NCBI GenBank assembly: GCA_038240015.1 | Contig: JBBSEF010000016.1 | Location: 1 to 48,193 of the forward strand | Length of the DNA: 48,193 bases | Direction: 5' to 3' | From: CAHJXF01 sp038240015 | GTDB lineage: Bacteria > Pseudomonadota > Gammaproteobacteria > Burkholderiales > Burkholderiaceae_D | In this document: in pieces, positions 9,006 to 16,597 of the stretch | Position numbering within the stretch: the stretch's first letter is position 1 | How the letters are laid out: the number at the start of each line of letters is the position of its first letter | The notes under the pieces: generated by a model | The model's database searches: none | What the model saw: only the letters and a program-made list of their open reading frames with translations | Told to the model about the DNA's origin: nothing | Made by a program: the position numbers and the translations under genes

Positions 9006-11654
9006 CTACAGAAACTTGTAGGTGAGGCCGGCGCGGAAGTAACGCCCGCGCGCATCGTAGAGCGTGAAGTCGAACGGCAGCCCACCCGACGACACATCAA
9101 ACGGCGGATGCGTGTTGCCCAGGTTTTGAACCGAACCGAAGAGCTTCAGATTCTTGATGCCTTCCCAAGCCACGTACAGGTCGAACTGCCGATACTCGCC
9201 AACGCGATCCTGCGTGGTCCCGGCGGGCGCCCCCTGTTGTGCGTAGGCGCCGGTGTAGTAATACGTCAGTTGGGTCGTGAAGGCCTGATAGTCCCATGAC
9301 AGCGAGGTGGTTCCGCGTGTGCGAGGGAAGGCCGAGAAACCGTTGTTGCCAGCGAAATCGATCAGCGGCCCGTTATCCGAAACCCGCGTCTTGTAGCGCT
9401 GCAGATAAGTCCAGTTGCCATTGAGCGTGAACGTGCCCAGGCTCGCGAGGGCCAGCGACTTCTTGAAGTCGATGTCATAGCCCAACGTGCGCAATTCAGA
9501 AAAGTTGCGGTACTGGCGCAGCACGCTAATCAGGTTTCCCGTAACCGGGTCGCGGATCACGAGGGTGGGGAACAACGCCTCGTTGTTGACGAGGAATTGA
9601 GGTGAATCTCGCCGCACGATATTCTTCTGCTCGATCGAGTACAGATCGATGCCGATACTGGAAGTCGAATCAGGCGCGAGCACGAAACCGGCGTTGTAAT
9701 TCTTCGAACGTTCGGGCTTGAGGTTGGGGTTTCCCTGCGACACGGTCGATGCAGTAACCGCCGCGCCGGGCTGCGCCGGATTGCGCGGATCGTTCACCGT
9801 CACGAAGGACACCGCGGCCGATTGAGAATTCTCCGGCAAGGACGGCGCGCGAAAGCCCTTCGACGCCGTCGCGCGGAACAACAGCTCGGAGACCGGTTGC
9901 CACTTGAGGCCGACCTTGGGCGAGAAGGCGCTGCCGAAGTCGCTGTAGTGGTCCTCGCGTGCTGCGAGCGACGCTTCGACCGTCTTGACGACCGGCACGC
10001 TGAATTCGGCATATACCGCCGTAACGTGCCGCGAGCCGTTGGTCGAGGTGGCGCCCTGCCCAAGCACGTTGCCATTCGTAATCAGGAAGTCGGGGCGGTC
10101 CGCGATCGATTCACGCTTGAACTCGGCGCCGGTCGCAAAGCCGAGCGGTCCGGCCGGCAAACGCGCAAGCTCCGTCGTGGTCCTGGCATCGACCAGATCG
10201 AGCTTCGACAACGAGCGGCGCGTCGGATTGATGCGCAATGAATTGGTCAGCGCCGGATCGTTATTTTGCGGATTGACGAAGTTGTACGTGCCGTTGGCCA
10301 ACGCTTGGGCGATCAAATAGGAATCGACTCGATTGAAGTCGTGCTGCGCTTCTTCGCTTTCCGAATGCAGATAGGCGGTCTCCCAGTCCCACTTGCCAAA
10401 GCTGCCTCTGAGGCCGCCCAGGACGCGATAGAACTTTGAAGTCAGTTCGGTGTTGCGAGGCCCTATATCGAAAAAGGTATAGCTGATGTTGGTCGGAACG
10501 GTGAATGGATTGCTGGGGTTGCCCACCGGCAGCGTCGCCGGCACCCGACGCGCCCCTCCGGTCGCCGGATTGAACGCGACCGAGGTGCTCGAGAACGGCG
10601 TGGGCGTGAAGATTTGCTTGGTGTCGTTGTGGCTGTAGGTCAGGTCGGCAAAGGCCTGCAGGTTGGGAACGATGTCGAAGGTTCCCGCGGCCACGACCTG
10701 CTCGCGCGTGGATTCCGGGAACAGCGTCAGGTAAGGCGACGGGTTGTACGCACAAGCATTGCCGGTGAGGGTTGTCGGGCTGAACGCCTGGATCGGCGTC
10801 ACCGCGCCAGGAAATCCGTTCGTGCCACACGCCGCGAACGGGACGCGGTTGGGGTTCGCGCTGGCTGCGCGCTGATAGGTACCCGCCCCCGCGGAATTAT
10901 TATTCAATCCGCCGAAGCGATGGAAGTCCTGATCGTTGATGTAGTTGCGGTCGGAATAACGGGTCAGGTCGCGCTTGAAATAATTTGCCGCGATCAAGAC
11001 GTTGAATCGATCGACACCCGGTTGTCCGAGTCCGACGATGGCATGGCCCTGCTTCTCGGCCATTCCGCCTTCATACGACTTGCCGTAGCTGCCGCCGATC
11101 TCGGCGCCCTGATAATCCTTGCGGAGAATGACGTTCACCACCCCCGCGATCGCGTCGGAGCCGTAGATCGCCGAGGCGCCGTCCTTCAACACTTCGACGC
11201 GCTCGACCGCTTCGATCGGAATCGCATTCAAGTCGACGTAGGTATCGGCCAGGTTCTGCGCAAAGCCGTAGTTCGCGACGCGACGACCATTCAACAACAC
11301 GAGCGTGTTCTTCTGGCTCAAGCCGCGCAGCGCGATACCCGATGCGCCCGGCGAAAAGCTGTTGGTGAATGTCTCGTTGAAACTCTGTCCCGAGTTCGCC
11401 GAGATCGTACGCAGCAATTCCGCGACGGTGGCTTGACCGGTCCGCTCTATCTCCTTGCGGGTAATCGTCTGTACCGGGTTCACGCCTTCGGTGTCGGTTC
11501 GCTTGATGTTGGAGCCGGTAACTTCAATCTTGTCCAGCCGTTGCGGCGTTTCTTGTGCGGCAGCCGGCGCCATCGCAAGCGTCAGACCCGCGCCGAACGC
11601 CGCGCTGACCGCGATAGCCAACGCGCGGGGGATCGCCTTTTGTTTGAAACCCAT
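9006..11654 (-). CDS. TonB-dependent outer-membrane receptor
   Basis: An 882-residue receptor with signal peptide (residues 1-34, ending PAAAQ), TonB-box-like DKIEVTGSNIKRTD, plug domain (VQTITRKEIERTG, LRGLSQKNTLVLLNGRRVA, VERVEVLKDGASAIYGSDAIAGVVNVIL) and a 22-strand barrel ending GRYFRAGLTYKFL with the usual C-terminal aromatic belt. ATG 11654 has a GGGAG ribosome-binding site. It takes energy from TonB-ExbB-ExbD and imports an unidentified ligand. It is divergent from the pigment operon at 12007, sharing a 352-nt intergenic region, and has its own terminator. No adjacent sigma/anti-sigma pair or periplasmic binding protein hints at the substrate. Confidence 0.93.
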   Translation of the reverse strand: MGFKQKAIPRALAIAVSAAFGAGLTLAMAPAAAQETPQRLDKIEVTGSNIKRTDTEGVNPVQTITRKEIERTGQATVAELLRTISANSGQSFNETFTNSFSPGASGIALRGLSQKNTLVLLNGRRVANYGFAQNLADTYVDLNAIPIEAVERVEVLKDGASAIYGSDAIAGVVNVILRKDYQGAEIGGSYGKSYEGGMAEKQGHAIVGLGQPGVDRFNVLIAANYFKRDLTRYSDRNYINDQDFHRFGGLNNNSAGAGTYQRAASANPNRVPFAACGTNGFPGAVTPIQAFSPTTLTGNACAYNPSPYLTLFPESTREQVVAAGTFDIVPNLQAFADLTYSHNDTKQIFTPTPFSSTSVAFNPATGGARRVPATLPVGNPSNPFTVPTNISYTFFDIGPRNTELTSKFYRVLGGLRGSFGKWDWETAYLHSESEEAQHDFNRVDSYLIAQALANGTYNFVNPQNNDPALTNSLRINPTRRSLSKLDLVDARTTTELARLPAGPLGFATGAEFKRESIADRPDFLITNGNVLGQGATSTNGSRHVTAVYAEFSVPVVKTVEASLAAREDHYSDFGSAFSPKVGLKWQPVSELLFRATASKGFRAPSLPENSQSAAVSFVTVNDPRNPAQPGAAVTASTVSQGNPNLKPERSKNYNAGFVLAPDSTSSIGIDLYSIEQKNIVRRDSPQFLVNNEALFPTLVIRDPVTGNLISVLRQYRNFSELRTLGYDIDFKKSLALASLGTFTLNGNWTYLQRYKTRVSDNGPLIDFAGNNGFSAFPRTRGTTSLSWDYQAFTTQLTYYYTGAYAQQGAPAGTTQDRVGEYRQFDLYVAWEGIKNLKLFGSVQNLGNTHPPFDVSSGGLPFDFTLYDARGRYFRAGLTYKFL

Positions 11655-11751
11655 CGAACCGCTCCCTGATATGAAAAGGCCCCCATGTCTGCGGAGGCGA
11701 ATCGGAACTCATTGCAAATCGTGACCGATGGCCACATCCCGGAAATTCCAC

Positions 11752-11779
11752 TAATAGTGTAATAACGATCGATCGCAAC
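11752..11779 (-). promoter_or_regulatory. Candidate sigma70-type promoter for the second receptor
   Basis: On the minus strand TTGCGA (-35) and TATTAG (-10) are separated by 16 nt, placing the transcript start near 11745 and giving a leader of about 90 nt. Similarity to consensus is moderate. Confidence 0.35.
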
Positions 11780-12006
11780 ACCGCACGAAACTTGCTCCCA
11801 TCGTGCCAATTCTTCTATCGCCTCGAAATATTGTTGGGCGTATGCGACAACTGTTGACCTTCGTGATGCAGCGAAACGCAAGCTCACCCGAGGTCGCAAG
11901 CGCTCGCGATGCGTCCCACGCGCCGTGGATACTCAAGGCGCGCCCGCATCCGTCGGTTATCATTTCTCCCGTCATTCGACGACGCGGACATTGAGCAGCA
12001 AAGACG
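11780..12006. other. Upstream region of the aryl polyene operon
   Basis: No credible gene. A plus-strand TATCAT (11958-11963) 44 nt before the ACP start could be a -10 box, but the -35 position does not match consensus, suggesting an activator or another sigma factor if this is the promoter. The ribosome-binding site before ATG 12007 is weak (AAAGACG). Confidence 0.25.
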
Positions 12007-12324
12007 ATGCAGACCACTATCGAGCAAGAAGAAAAGAATTCCGCGACTCCGCTTCAGACGCCCGACATCACGGCACTCGAACGCGAGCTCGCCCAATTGA
12101 TCGTCGAGGCTCTCAATCTGGAGACGCGCCCCGAAGAGATCGCCGCCGACGCGCCGCTCTATGGCGAAGGTCTCGGACTCGACTCGATCGACATCCTCGA
12201 GATCGCGCTCGTGGTTTCGAGGAAGTACGGCTTTCAACTGCGTTCAGACGACGAGAACAATGTGAAGATCTTCCAGTCTCTCGGAAGTCTTGCGGCGCAC
12301 ATCGCCGCGCAACGCACGAAGTAA
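12007..12324 (+). CDS. Acyl carrier protein of the aryl polyene cluster
   Basis: A 105-residue ACP. A flexible N-terminal stretch of about 20 residues precedes the four-helix fold; the phosphopantetheine attachment site is Ser60 in GLGLDSIDILEIAL. It should carry the growing polyene, or the aromatic starter, as a thioester in the cytoplasm. It is the first gene of a plus-strand operon running to 25101, with 12 nt to the next gene. In described APE clusters two ACPs (ApeE and ApeF) sit together at this position; only one is present here. It could correspond to either, so no symbol is given. Confidence 0.93.
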   Translation: MQTTIEQEEKNSATPLQTPDITALERELAQLIVEALNLETRPEEIAADAPLYGEGLGLDSIDILEIALVVSRKYGFQLRSDDENNVKIFQSLGSLAAHIAAQRTK

Positions 12325-12336
12325 CGCCGTCGCAAG

Positions 12337-12990
12337 GTGTCGAACCGGAGTCGCAGCGCCATTGCCACGGCGGCAAGCGTCCTGATACTGGTCGCGTATG
12401 GCGTCGCGCTTCACTATCTGATCAGCACTCGAACGATGCCGCGCGCAGCGCTTGCCCTGGCGCTCGCGCCGTGGGTCGTTGCATTGGTCGCGCTTTGCGC
12501 GAGACGCAAACGAAGCGACAAGAGCTGCTGGGTGCTGCTGGTCGCAGCGATCGCTGTCGGTCTGGTCCTGTGGCGCTTCGATGCAGCGCTCGAGGCGCGA
12601 GTCGATCGCGTGGTCTATCTTGAGAATCTCGCATTCAACCTGTTTCTGACTCTGGTCTTCGCCGTTACCTTGCGGCCGGGAAGCGAAGCGCTTGTCACGA
12701 GACTCGCGCGCACCGTGCGCGGCGGGAACATGCCCGACGGCATCGTGCCGTACACGCGCGCGGTCACGGCGGCGTGGGCCATCTACTTCGTGGTCGTCAC
12801 GGCCATCTCGACCATTCTTTACTTCACGCAATCGCGCGAAATCTGGTCGCTCTTCGTGAACGTGTTGGTGTGGCCGCTGACCGCGGCGATGTTCGCTGTC
12901 GAATACTGCGTGCGGCTGCGCGTGTTGCGCGATATCGAGCACGTGTCACTGTTGGCGACGATGCGCGCGTTCATGCGCCGGGCCTCCTAG
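12337..12990 (+). CDS. COG4648-like integral membrane protein of APE clusters
   Basis: A 217-residue inner-membrane protein with about six hydrophobic helices (ATAASVLILVAYGVALHYL, LALALAPWVVALVAL, WVLLVAAIAVGLVLW, AAWAIYFVVVTAISTILYF and others) and a basic C-terminus. Proteins of this kind regularly lie between the ACP and the ligase in aryl polyene clusters; their function is not established, and a role in anchoring the synthase or passing product to the membrane is a guess. The start is GTG 12337 with no strong ribosome-binding site, so translation probably relies on coupling to the ACP gene 12 nt upstream. The COG name is given from memory of such clusters. Confidence 0.8.
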   Translation: MSNRSRSAIATAASVLILVAYGVALHYLISTRTMPRAALALALAPWVVALVALCARRKRSDKSCWVLLVAAIAVGLVLWRFDAALEARVDRVVYLENLAFNLFLTLVFAVTLRPGSEALVTRLARTVRGGNMPDGIVPYTRAVTAAWAIYFVVVTAISTILYFTQSREIWSLFVNVLVWPLTAAMFAVEYCVRLRVLRDIEHVSLLATMRAFMRRAS

Positions 12991-12996
12991 GCCCCG

Positions 12997-14463
12997 ATGC
13001 ATTCATCGATGAGTGCAAGCCTGCCGCTTCTCCTCTTTGATCGCGAAGCATCGTTCGACACGCCATTCGCGTGGCGCCACGGCGTTGCGATTTCGCGCGC
13101 GCGGTTTCTGGACGACGTGGCGACGCTGGCCGACGCGCTTCCCGACCACGGTTACGTGCTCAACGTATGCGCCGATCGCTATCGTTTCGCGGTCGGGCTC
13201 GCAGCCGCGATCGCGCGCAATCAGGTCAGCCTGATGCCGCCTTCGACGCATGCCGAGACCGTGCGTCAATTGACCGCACAGTTTCCCGATGCTTACTGCA
13301 TCGCCGAAGCGCCCCAACCCGACATCGATCTTCAGCAAGTCCTCTACGACGAAGCCTTCGCATCGCGAACCAATGGAGTTCGCGAAGTCCCTCGAGTGCC
13401 GGTCGATCAAACTATCGCCTATGTCTTCACGTCCGGTTCGACCGGCGCGCCCACACCGCATCGCAAACGCTGGGGCTCGCTGGTCGAGAACGTCCGCTCC
13501 GAAGCGACGCGGCTGGGCATCGGCGTCGGCATCGGCGTCAACAATGCAACAGCGCCGCTGGCGATCGTCGCGACGGTCCCTCCGCAACACATGTTCGGCT
13601 TCGAGTCCTCGGTGCTGCTCGCGTGGCAAAGCGGCGCGGCGATGGTGGCCGAGCGCCCGTTCTTTCCTGCCGACATCGTCGCCGCGCTCGAACGTCTCCC
13701 GGCCCGGCGCATGCTGGTCACGACACCTTTTCATCTGCGCACGTTGCTGTCCGAAAACAGCGCGCTGGCCGCAGTCGAGCTGGTGCTGTGCGCCACCGCC
13801 CCGCTGTCTCTGGAACTGGCAGCCGAGGCCGAGCGGCGTTTCGACGCGCCGGTCTCTGAAATCTACGGCTGCACCGAGACCGGACAGATCGCGTCGCGCC
13901 GGCCGACCGTCGATACGCGCTGGCGCCTGCTCGGCAACGTCACGCTCGCCGTGGCCGATGACAGAACGGTCGCGAGCGGCGGGCACGTCGAGCAACCCAC
14001 GCCGCTCGCCGACGTGATCGCGCTCGCTTCCGACTTCGAGATCTCGCGCCGCTTCACGCTCGTCGGTCGCTCGGCCGACATGGTCAACATCGCCGGCAAG
14101 CGCACGTCGCTCGGTCATCTGAACGTGCAACTGCTTGCGATCGACGGCGTGATCGACGGCGCGTTCGTCATGCCCGATGAAGACGACCCGCGGCATGACG
14201 GCGTGACCCGACTCGCGGCCGTCGTGGTCGCTCCCACGCTCGACACGCAGCGTGTGCTGGCGGCTTTGAGAAGTCGCATCGACGCCGTGTTCCTGCCGCG
14301 TCCGATTCATTTCGTCGACGCGTTACCGCGCAACGCGGCGGGCAAGCTGACTCGGGACACGCTCGATGCGCTGGTCTCCCGACATGCGCGGCGAAGCGCC
14401 AGCGGCGCGATCGTGACCGACGCAGTGGCCGCTAAGGCGCTCGACGACGAAACCCACCGATGA
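12997..14463 (+). CDS. apeH: AMP-dependent aryl/acyl-ACP ligase (ApeH-like)
   Basis: A 488-residue ANL-superfamily adenylating enzyme. Motifs: phosphate loop FTSGSTG at 144-150, YGCTETGQ at 290-297 (A5), GRSADMVNIAGKR (hinge, A8) and C-terminal LPRNAAGKLTRD with the adenylation lysine. The family forms an acyl-AMP and transfers it to a thiol; in characterised APE systems ApeH loads 4-hydroxybenzoate onto the ACP as starter. The substrate here is inferred from that precedent only. It follows the membrane protein by 6 nt and overlaps the dehydratase gene by ATGA. Length fits the family. Confidence 0.88.
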   Translation: MHSSMSASLPLLLFDREASFDTPFAWRHGVAISRARFLDDVATLADALPDHGYVLNVCADRYRFAVGLAAAIARNQVSLMPPSTHAETVRQLTAQFPDAYCIAEAPQPDIDLQQVLYDEAFASRTNGVREVPRVPVDQTIAYVFTSGSTGAPTPHRKRWGSLVENVRSEATRLGIGVGIGVNNATAPLAIVATVPPQHMFGFESSVLLAWQSGAAMVAERPFFPADIVAALERLPARRMLVTTPFHLRTLLSENSALAAVELVLCATAPLSLELAAEAERRFDAPVSEIYGCTETGQIASRRPTVDTRWRLLGNVTLAVADDRTVASGGHVEQPTPLADVIALASDFEISRRFTLVGRSADMVNIAGKRTSLGHLNVQLLAIDGVIDGAFVMPDEDDPRHDGVTRLAAVVVAPTLDTQRVLAALRSRIDAVFLPRPIHFVDALPRNAAGKLTRDTLDALVSRHARRSASGAIVTDAVAAKALDDETHR

Positions 14464-14837
14464 CGTGCCTTCCCCTCGCGATCGATGCGGCGCATCCCGC
14501 ATTCCCCGGTCATTTTCCCTCGCGAGCGATCGTGCCCGGCGTGGTGTTGCTCGATGCAAGCCTGCGCGCGATCGAAGCCCACTTCGACATCGACAAGCAG
14601 ACGATCGCCTCGACAACCTGCAAGATCGGCTCGGCAAAATTCTTGTCGCCTGTAACACCCGGCGAAGCGCTGCGGCTCGAAGTCGACGCAACGGCCGGGG
14701 CCGGCGATGAGCCCGGTCCGCGATCGAGCAGCTACAAGCTGCGCGTCTTCGCGGGCGCGGCGGGACACGAGCGAATGGCGGTAAGCGGAATCGTGTCGTT
14801 CGAGCCGCGCGCCGTGCGCGCTGCTGATTGCCGATGA
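14460..14837 (+). CDS. apeI: ApeI-like hotdog-fold 3-hydroxyacyl-ACP dehydratase
   Basis: A 125-residue single hotdog-domain protein. HPAFPGHFPSRAIVPGVVLLD (residues 11-31) is the FabA/FabZ signature containing the catalytic His. It would remove water from beta-hydroxyacyl-ACP to create each double bond. In the studied system ApeI acts as a complex with a second dehydratase, ApeP, which is also present here (23826-24320). Its start codon overlaps the ligase stop (ATGA). The C-terminal 10 residues (EPRAVRAADCR) are not conserved-looking. Confidence 0.87.
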   Translation: MTCLPLAIDAAHPAFPGHFPSRAIVPGVVLLDASLRAIEAHFDIDKQTIASTTCKIGSAKFLSPVTPGEALRLEVDATAGAGDEPGPRSSSYKLRVFAGAAGHERMAVSGIVSFEPRAVRAADCR

Positions 14838-14936
14838 GTGAGGGACGACAATCTTCGTGTTTCAAGAGCGGCGGTCAACTCGCGGCCCTCATTTCGCATT
14901 AATCAACCAACAGCAATCACCCGGCAACAGATCAAC

Positions 14937-15932
14937 ATGGCCGCCATCTGGACCACGCAACGCGAACGCGGCAACCCGGCAATCCTCTCGCTATTCACCT
15001 GGATCGCGCTGCGCATGGGTCGCCGCGTCGCGCGCCTGCTGCTGTACCCCATCGCGCTGTACTTCGTCTTCGCGGGCGGCGCGGCGCGCGCGGCGTCGCG
15101 CGACTACATCAAGCGCGTATTCGGGCGCGAGGCGACTCTGCTCGACGGCTTTCGTCACGTGCATTGCTTCGCATCGGTGACGCTCGATCGACTCTACTTT
15201 CTCAACGACCGGCACGCTCTTTTTTCCATCGACGTGATCGGTCGGGATGCGGTACGCGAGGCGATGCACAAGGGTCTTCACGCGAGACGCGGCGCATTCG
15301 TATTCGGGTCTCACATCGGAAGTTTCGAAGCGGTCCGCGCGGCGGGTCACGACGAAGCCGATCTGCGCCTGTCGGTGGTGATGTATGAAGACAATGCGCA
15401 GCAACTGAACCGCGTGCTTGCGGCGATCAATCCACGTTTGAATGAATCGATCATTCCGCTCGGCCGCGTCGACTCGATGATGCGCGTCAAGCGCGCGCTT
15501 GACGACGGCGGATTCGTGGGCATGCTTCCCGACCGCACGCTCGCAGAAGACACCGGCAGCGACGCGGTGCGCGAGGCGACGCTGTTCGGCGGCCGCGTGT
15601 TGATCCCCACCGGCCCGTTTCGCATGGCCGCGATGTTGAAGCGTCCGGTGATCTTCATCATCGGGCTCTATCGAGGCGGCAATCGCTACGAGGTGCATTA
15701 CGAAAACCTGTTTGATTTTTCCGACGAGGGCGCCGCAACGAGCGCGGGCCGCGACGCCGGCGCCGTTTCAAGGAACGCCGCGATCGACCTGGCGATCGAA
15801 CGCTATGTGGAAAGGCTGGAGCACTACTGCAAGAGCGCCCCCTACAACTGGTTCAACTTCTATGACTACTGGAACGATGCCGAACGTCCCGGCACCTATC
15901 AGGCCGAGCGTCGTGGATGGCGAAAGGCCTGA
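14937..15932 (+). CDS. LpxL/HtrB-family lysophospholipid acyltransferase
   Basis: A 331-residue membrane-associated acyltransferase. An amphipathic N-terminal helix region (WIALRMGRRVARLLLYPIAL) precedes the catalytic H(X4)E motif in FGSHIGSFEAV; MLPDRTL and the C-terminal PYNWFNFYDYW are typical of the acyltransferases found in APE clusters. It probably acylates the polyene's lipid carrier at the inner membrane. The start is uncertain: ATG 14937 matches the usual family N-terminus (WTTQRERGNPAIL soon after), while GTG 14838 directly abuts the dehydratase stop codon and would add 33 residues without recognisable character. The next gene starts 5 nt after its stop. Confidence 0.87.
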   Translation: MAAIWTTQRERGNPAILSLFTWIALRMGRRVARLLLYPIALYFVFAGGAARAASRDYIKRVFGREATLLDGFRHVHCFASVTLDRLYFLNDRHALFSIDVIGRDAVREAMHKGLHARRGAFVFGSHIGSFEAVRAAGHDEADLRLSVVMYEDNAQQLNRVLAAINPRLNESIIPLGRVDSMMRVKRALDDGGFVGMLPDRTLAEDTGSDAVREATLFGGRVLIPTGPFRMAAMLKRPVIFIIGLYRGGNRYEVHYENLFDFSDEGAATSAGRDAGAVSRNAAIDLAIERYVERLEHYCKSAPYNWFNFYDYWNDAERPGTYQAERRGWRKA

Positions 15933-15936
15933 CGCG

Positions 15937-16587
15937 ATGCGTGACGCGCGCGTCACCGCCGCTTTTTCAATCGCATCGATCGGGTCAATCTCGTCGATCG
16001 CGTTCGCCTTCGTGTTCGCGTCCATGCTGGCGGCTCTCGCCTGCGGCCCGGCTGCTTCTCATGCGGCCGAACCCTTCACCGCAAAGCAGTTGATGCAGAC
16101 GCTTGCCGCGAACAAGGAAAGCCGCGCCGACTTCGTCGAGAAGAAATATCTCGCGTCGCTCGATCGTCCGCTCGAGTCGTCGGGCGAACTCATCTATGTC
16201 GCGCCGTCGCGGCTCGAAAAGCGAACCATCAAGCCCAAGCCCGAAGTGCTGATCGTCGATGGCGGCACGCTGACGGTCGAGCGTAACGGCGCCAAGCGCA
16301 GCATCGCGCTCGCGTCGTTCCCCGAAGTCTCGGCATTCACCGAAAGCATCCGCGCGACGCTGGCCGGCGACCTCCAAGCGCTATCACGCGACTATCGCGT
16401 CGACGTCGACGGATCGCCCACGCAGTGGCGTCTCACGTTGTTGCCCTCGGACCCGAAGATCGCGGCGCTCGTGAGCCGCATCACGGTGACCGGACGCGAC
16501 AAGCGCATCGATGCGATCGAAGTCCTGCAGGCCGACGGCAATCGGTCGGTAACGACGATCACGCCGAAGGCCGGCTCCCCATCATGA
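15937..16587 (+). CDS. LolA-like outer-membrane lipoprotein carrier homologue
   Basis: A 216-residue exported protein: N-terminal signal (hydrophobic to about residue 41, ending SHAAE), then a LolA-type domain (FTAKQLMQTLAANKESRADFVEKKYL, SSGELIYVAPSRLEKRTIKPK). LolA folds bind acyl chains and shuttle them through the periplasm; APE clusters regularly include such a protein next to an MMPL exporter, as here. It therefore probably receives the lipid-linked pigment from the exporter 10 nt downstream. The ATG at 15937 is 5 nt after the acyltransferase stop. An upstream extension in frame overlaps the previous gene and lacks signal-peptide character. Confidence 0.87.
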   Translation: MRDARVTAAFSIASIGSISSIAFAFVFASMLAALACGPAASHAAEPFTAKQLMQTLAANKESRADFVEKKYLASLDRPLESSGELIYVAPSRLEKRTIKPKPEVLIVDGGTLTVERNGAKRSIALASFPEVSAFTESIRATLAGDLQALSRDYRVDVDGSPTQWRLTLLPSDPKIAALVSRITVTGRDKRIDAIEVLQADGNRSVTTITPKAGSPS

Positions 16588-16597
16588 GCCGCCCCGC

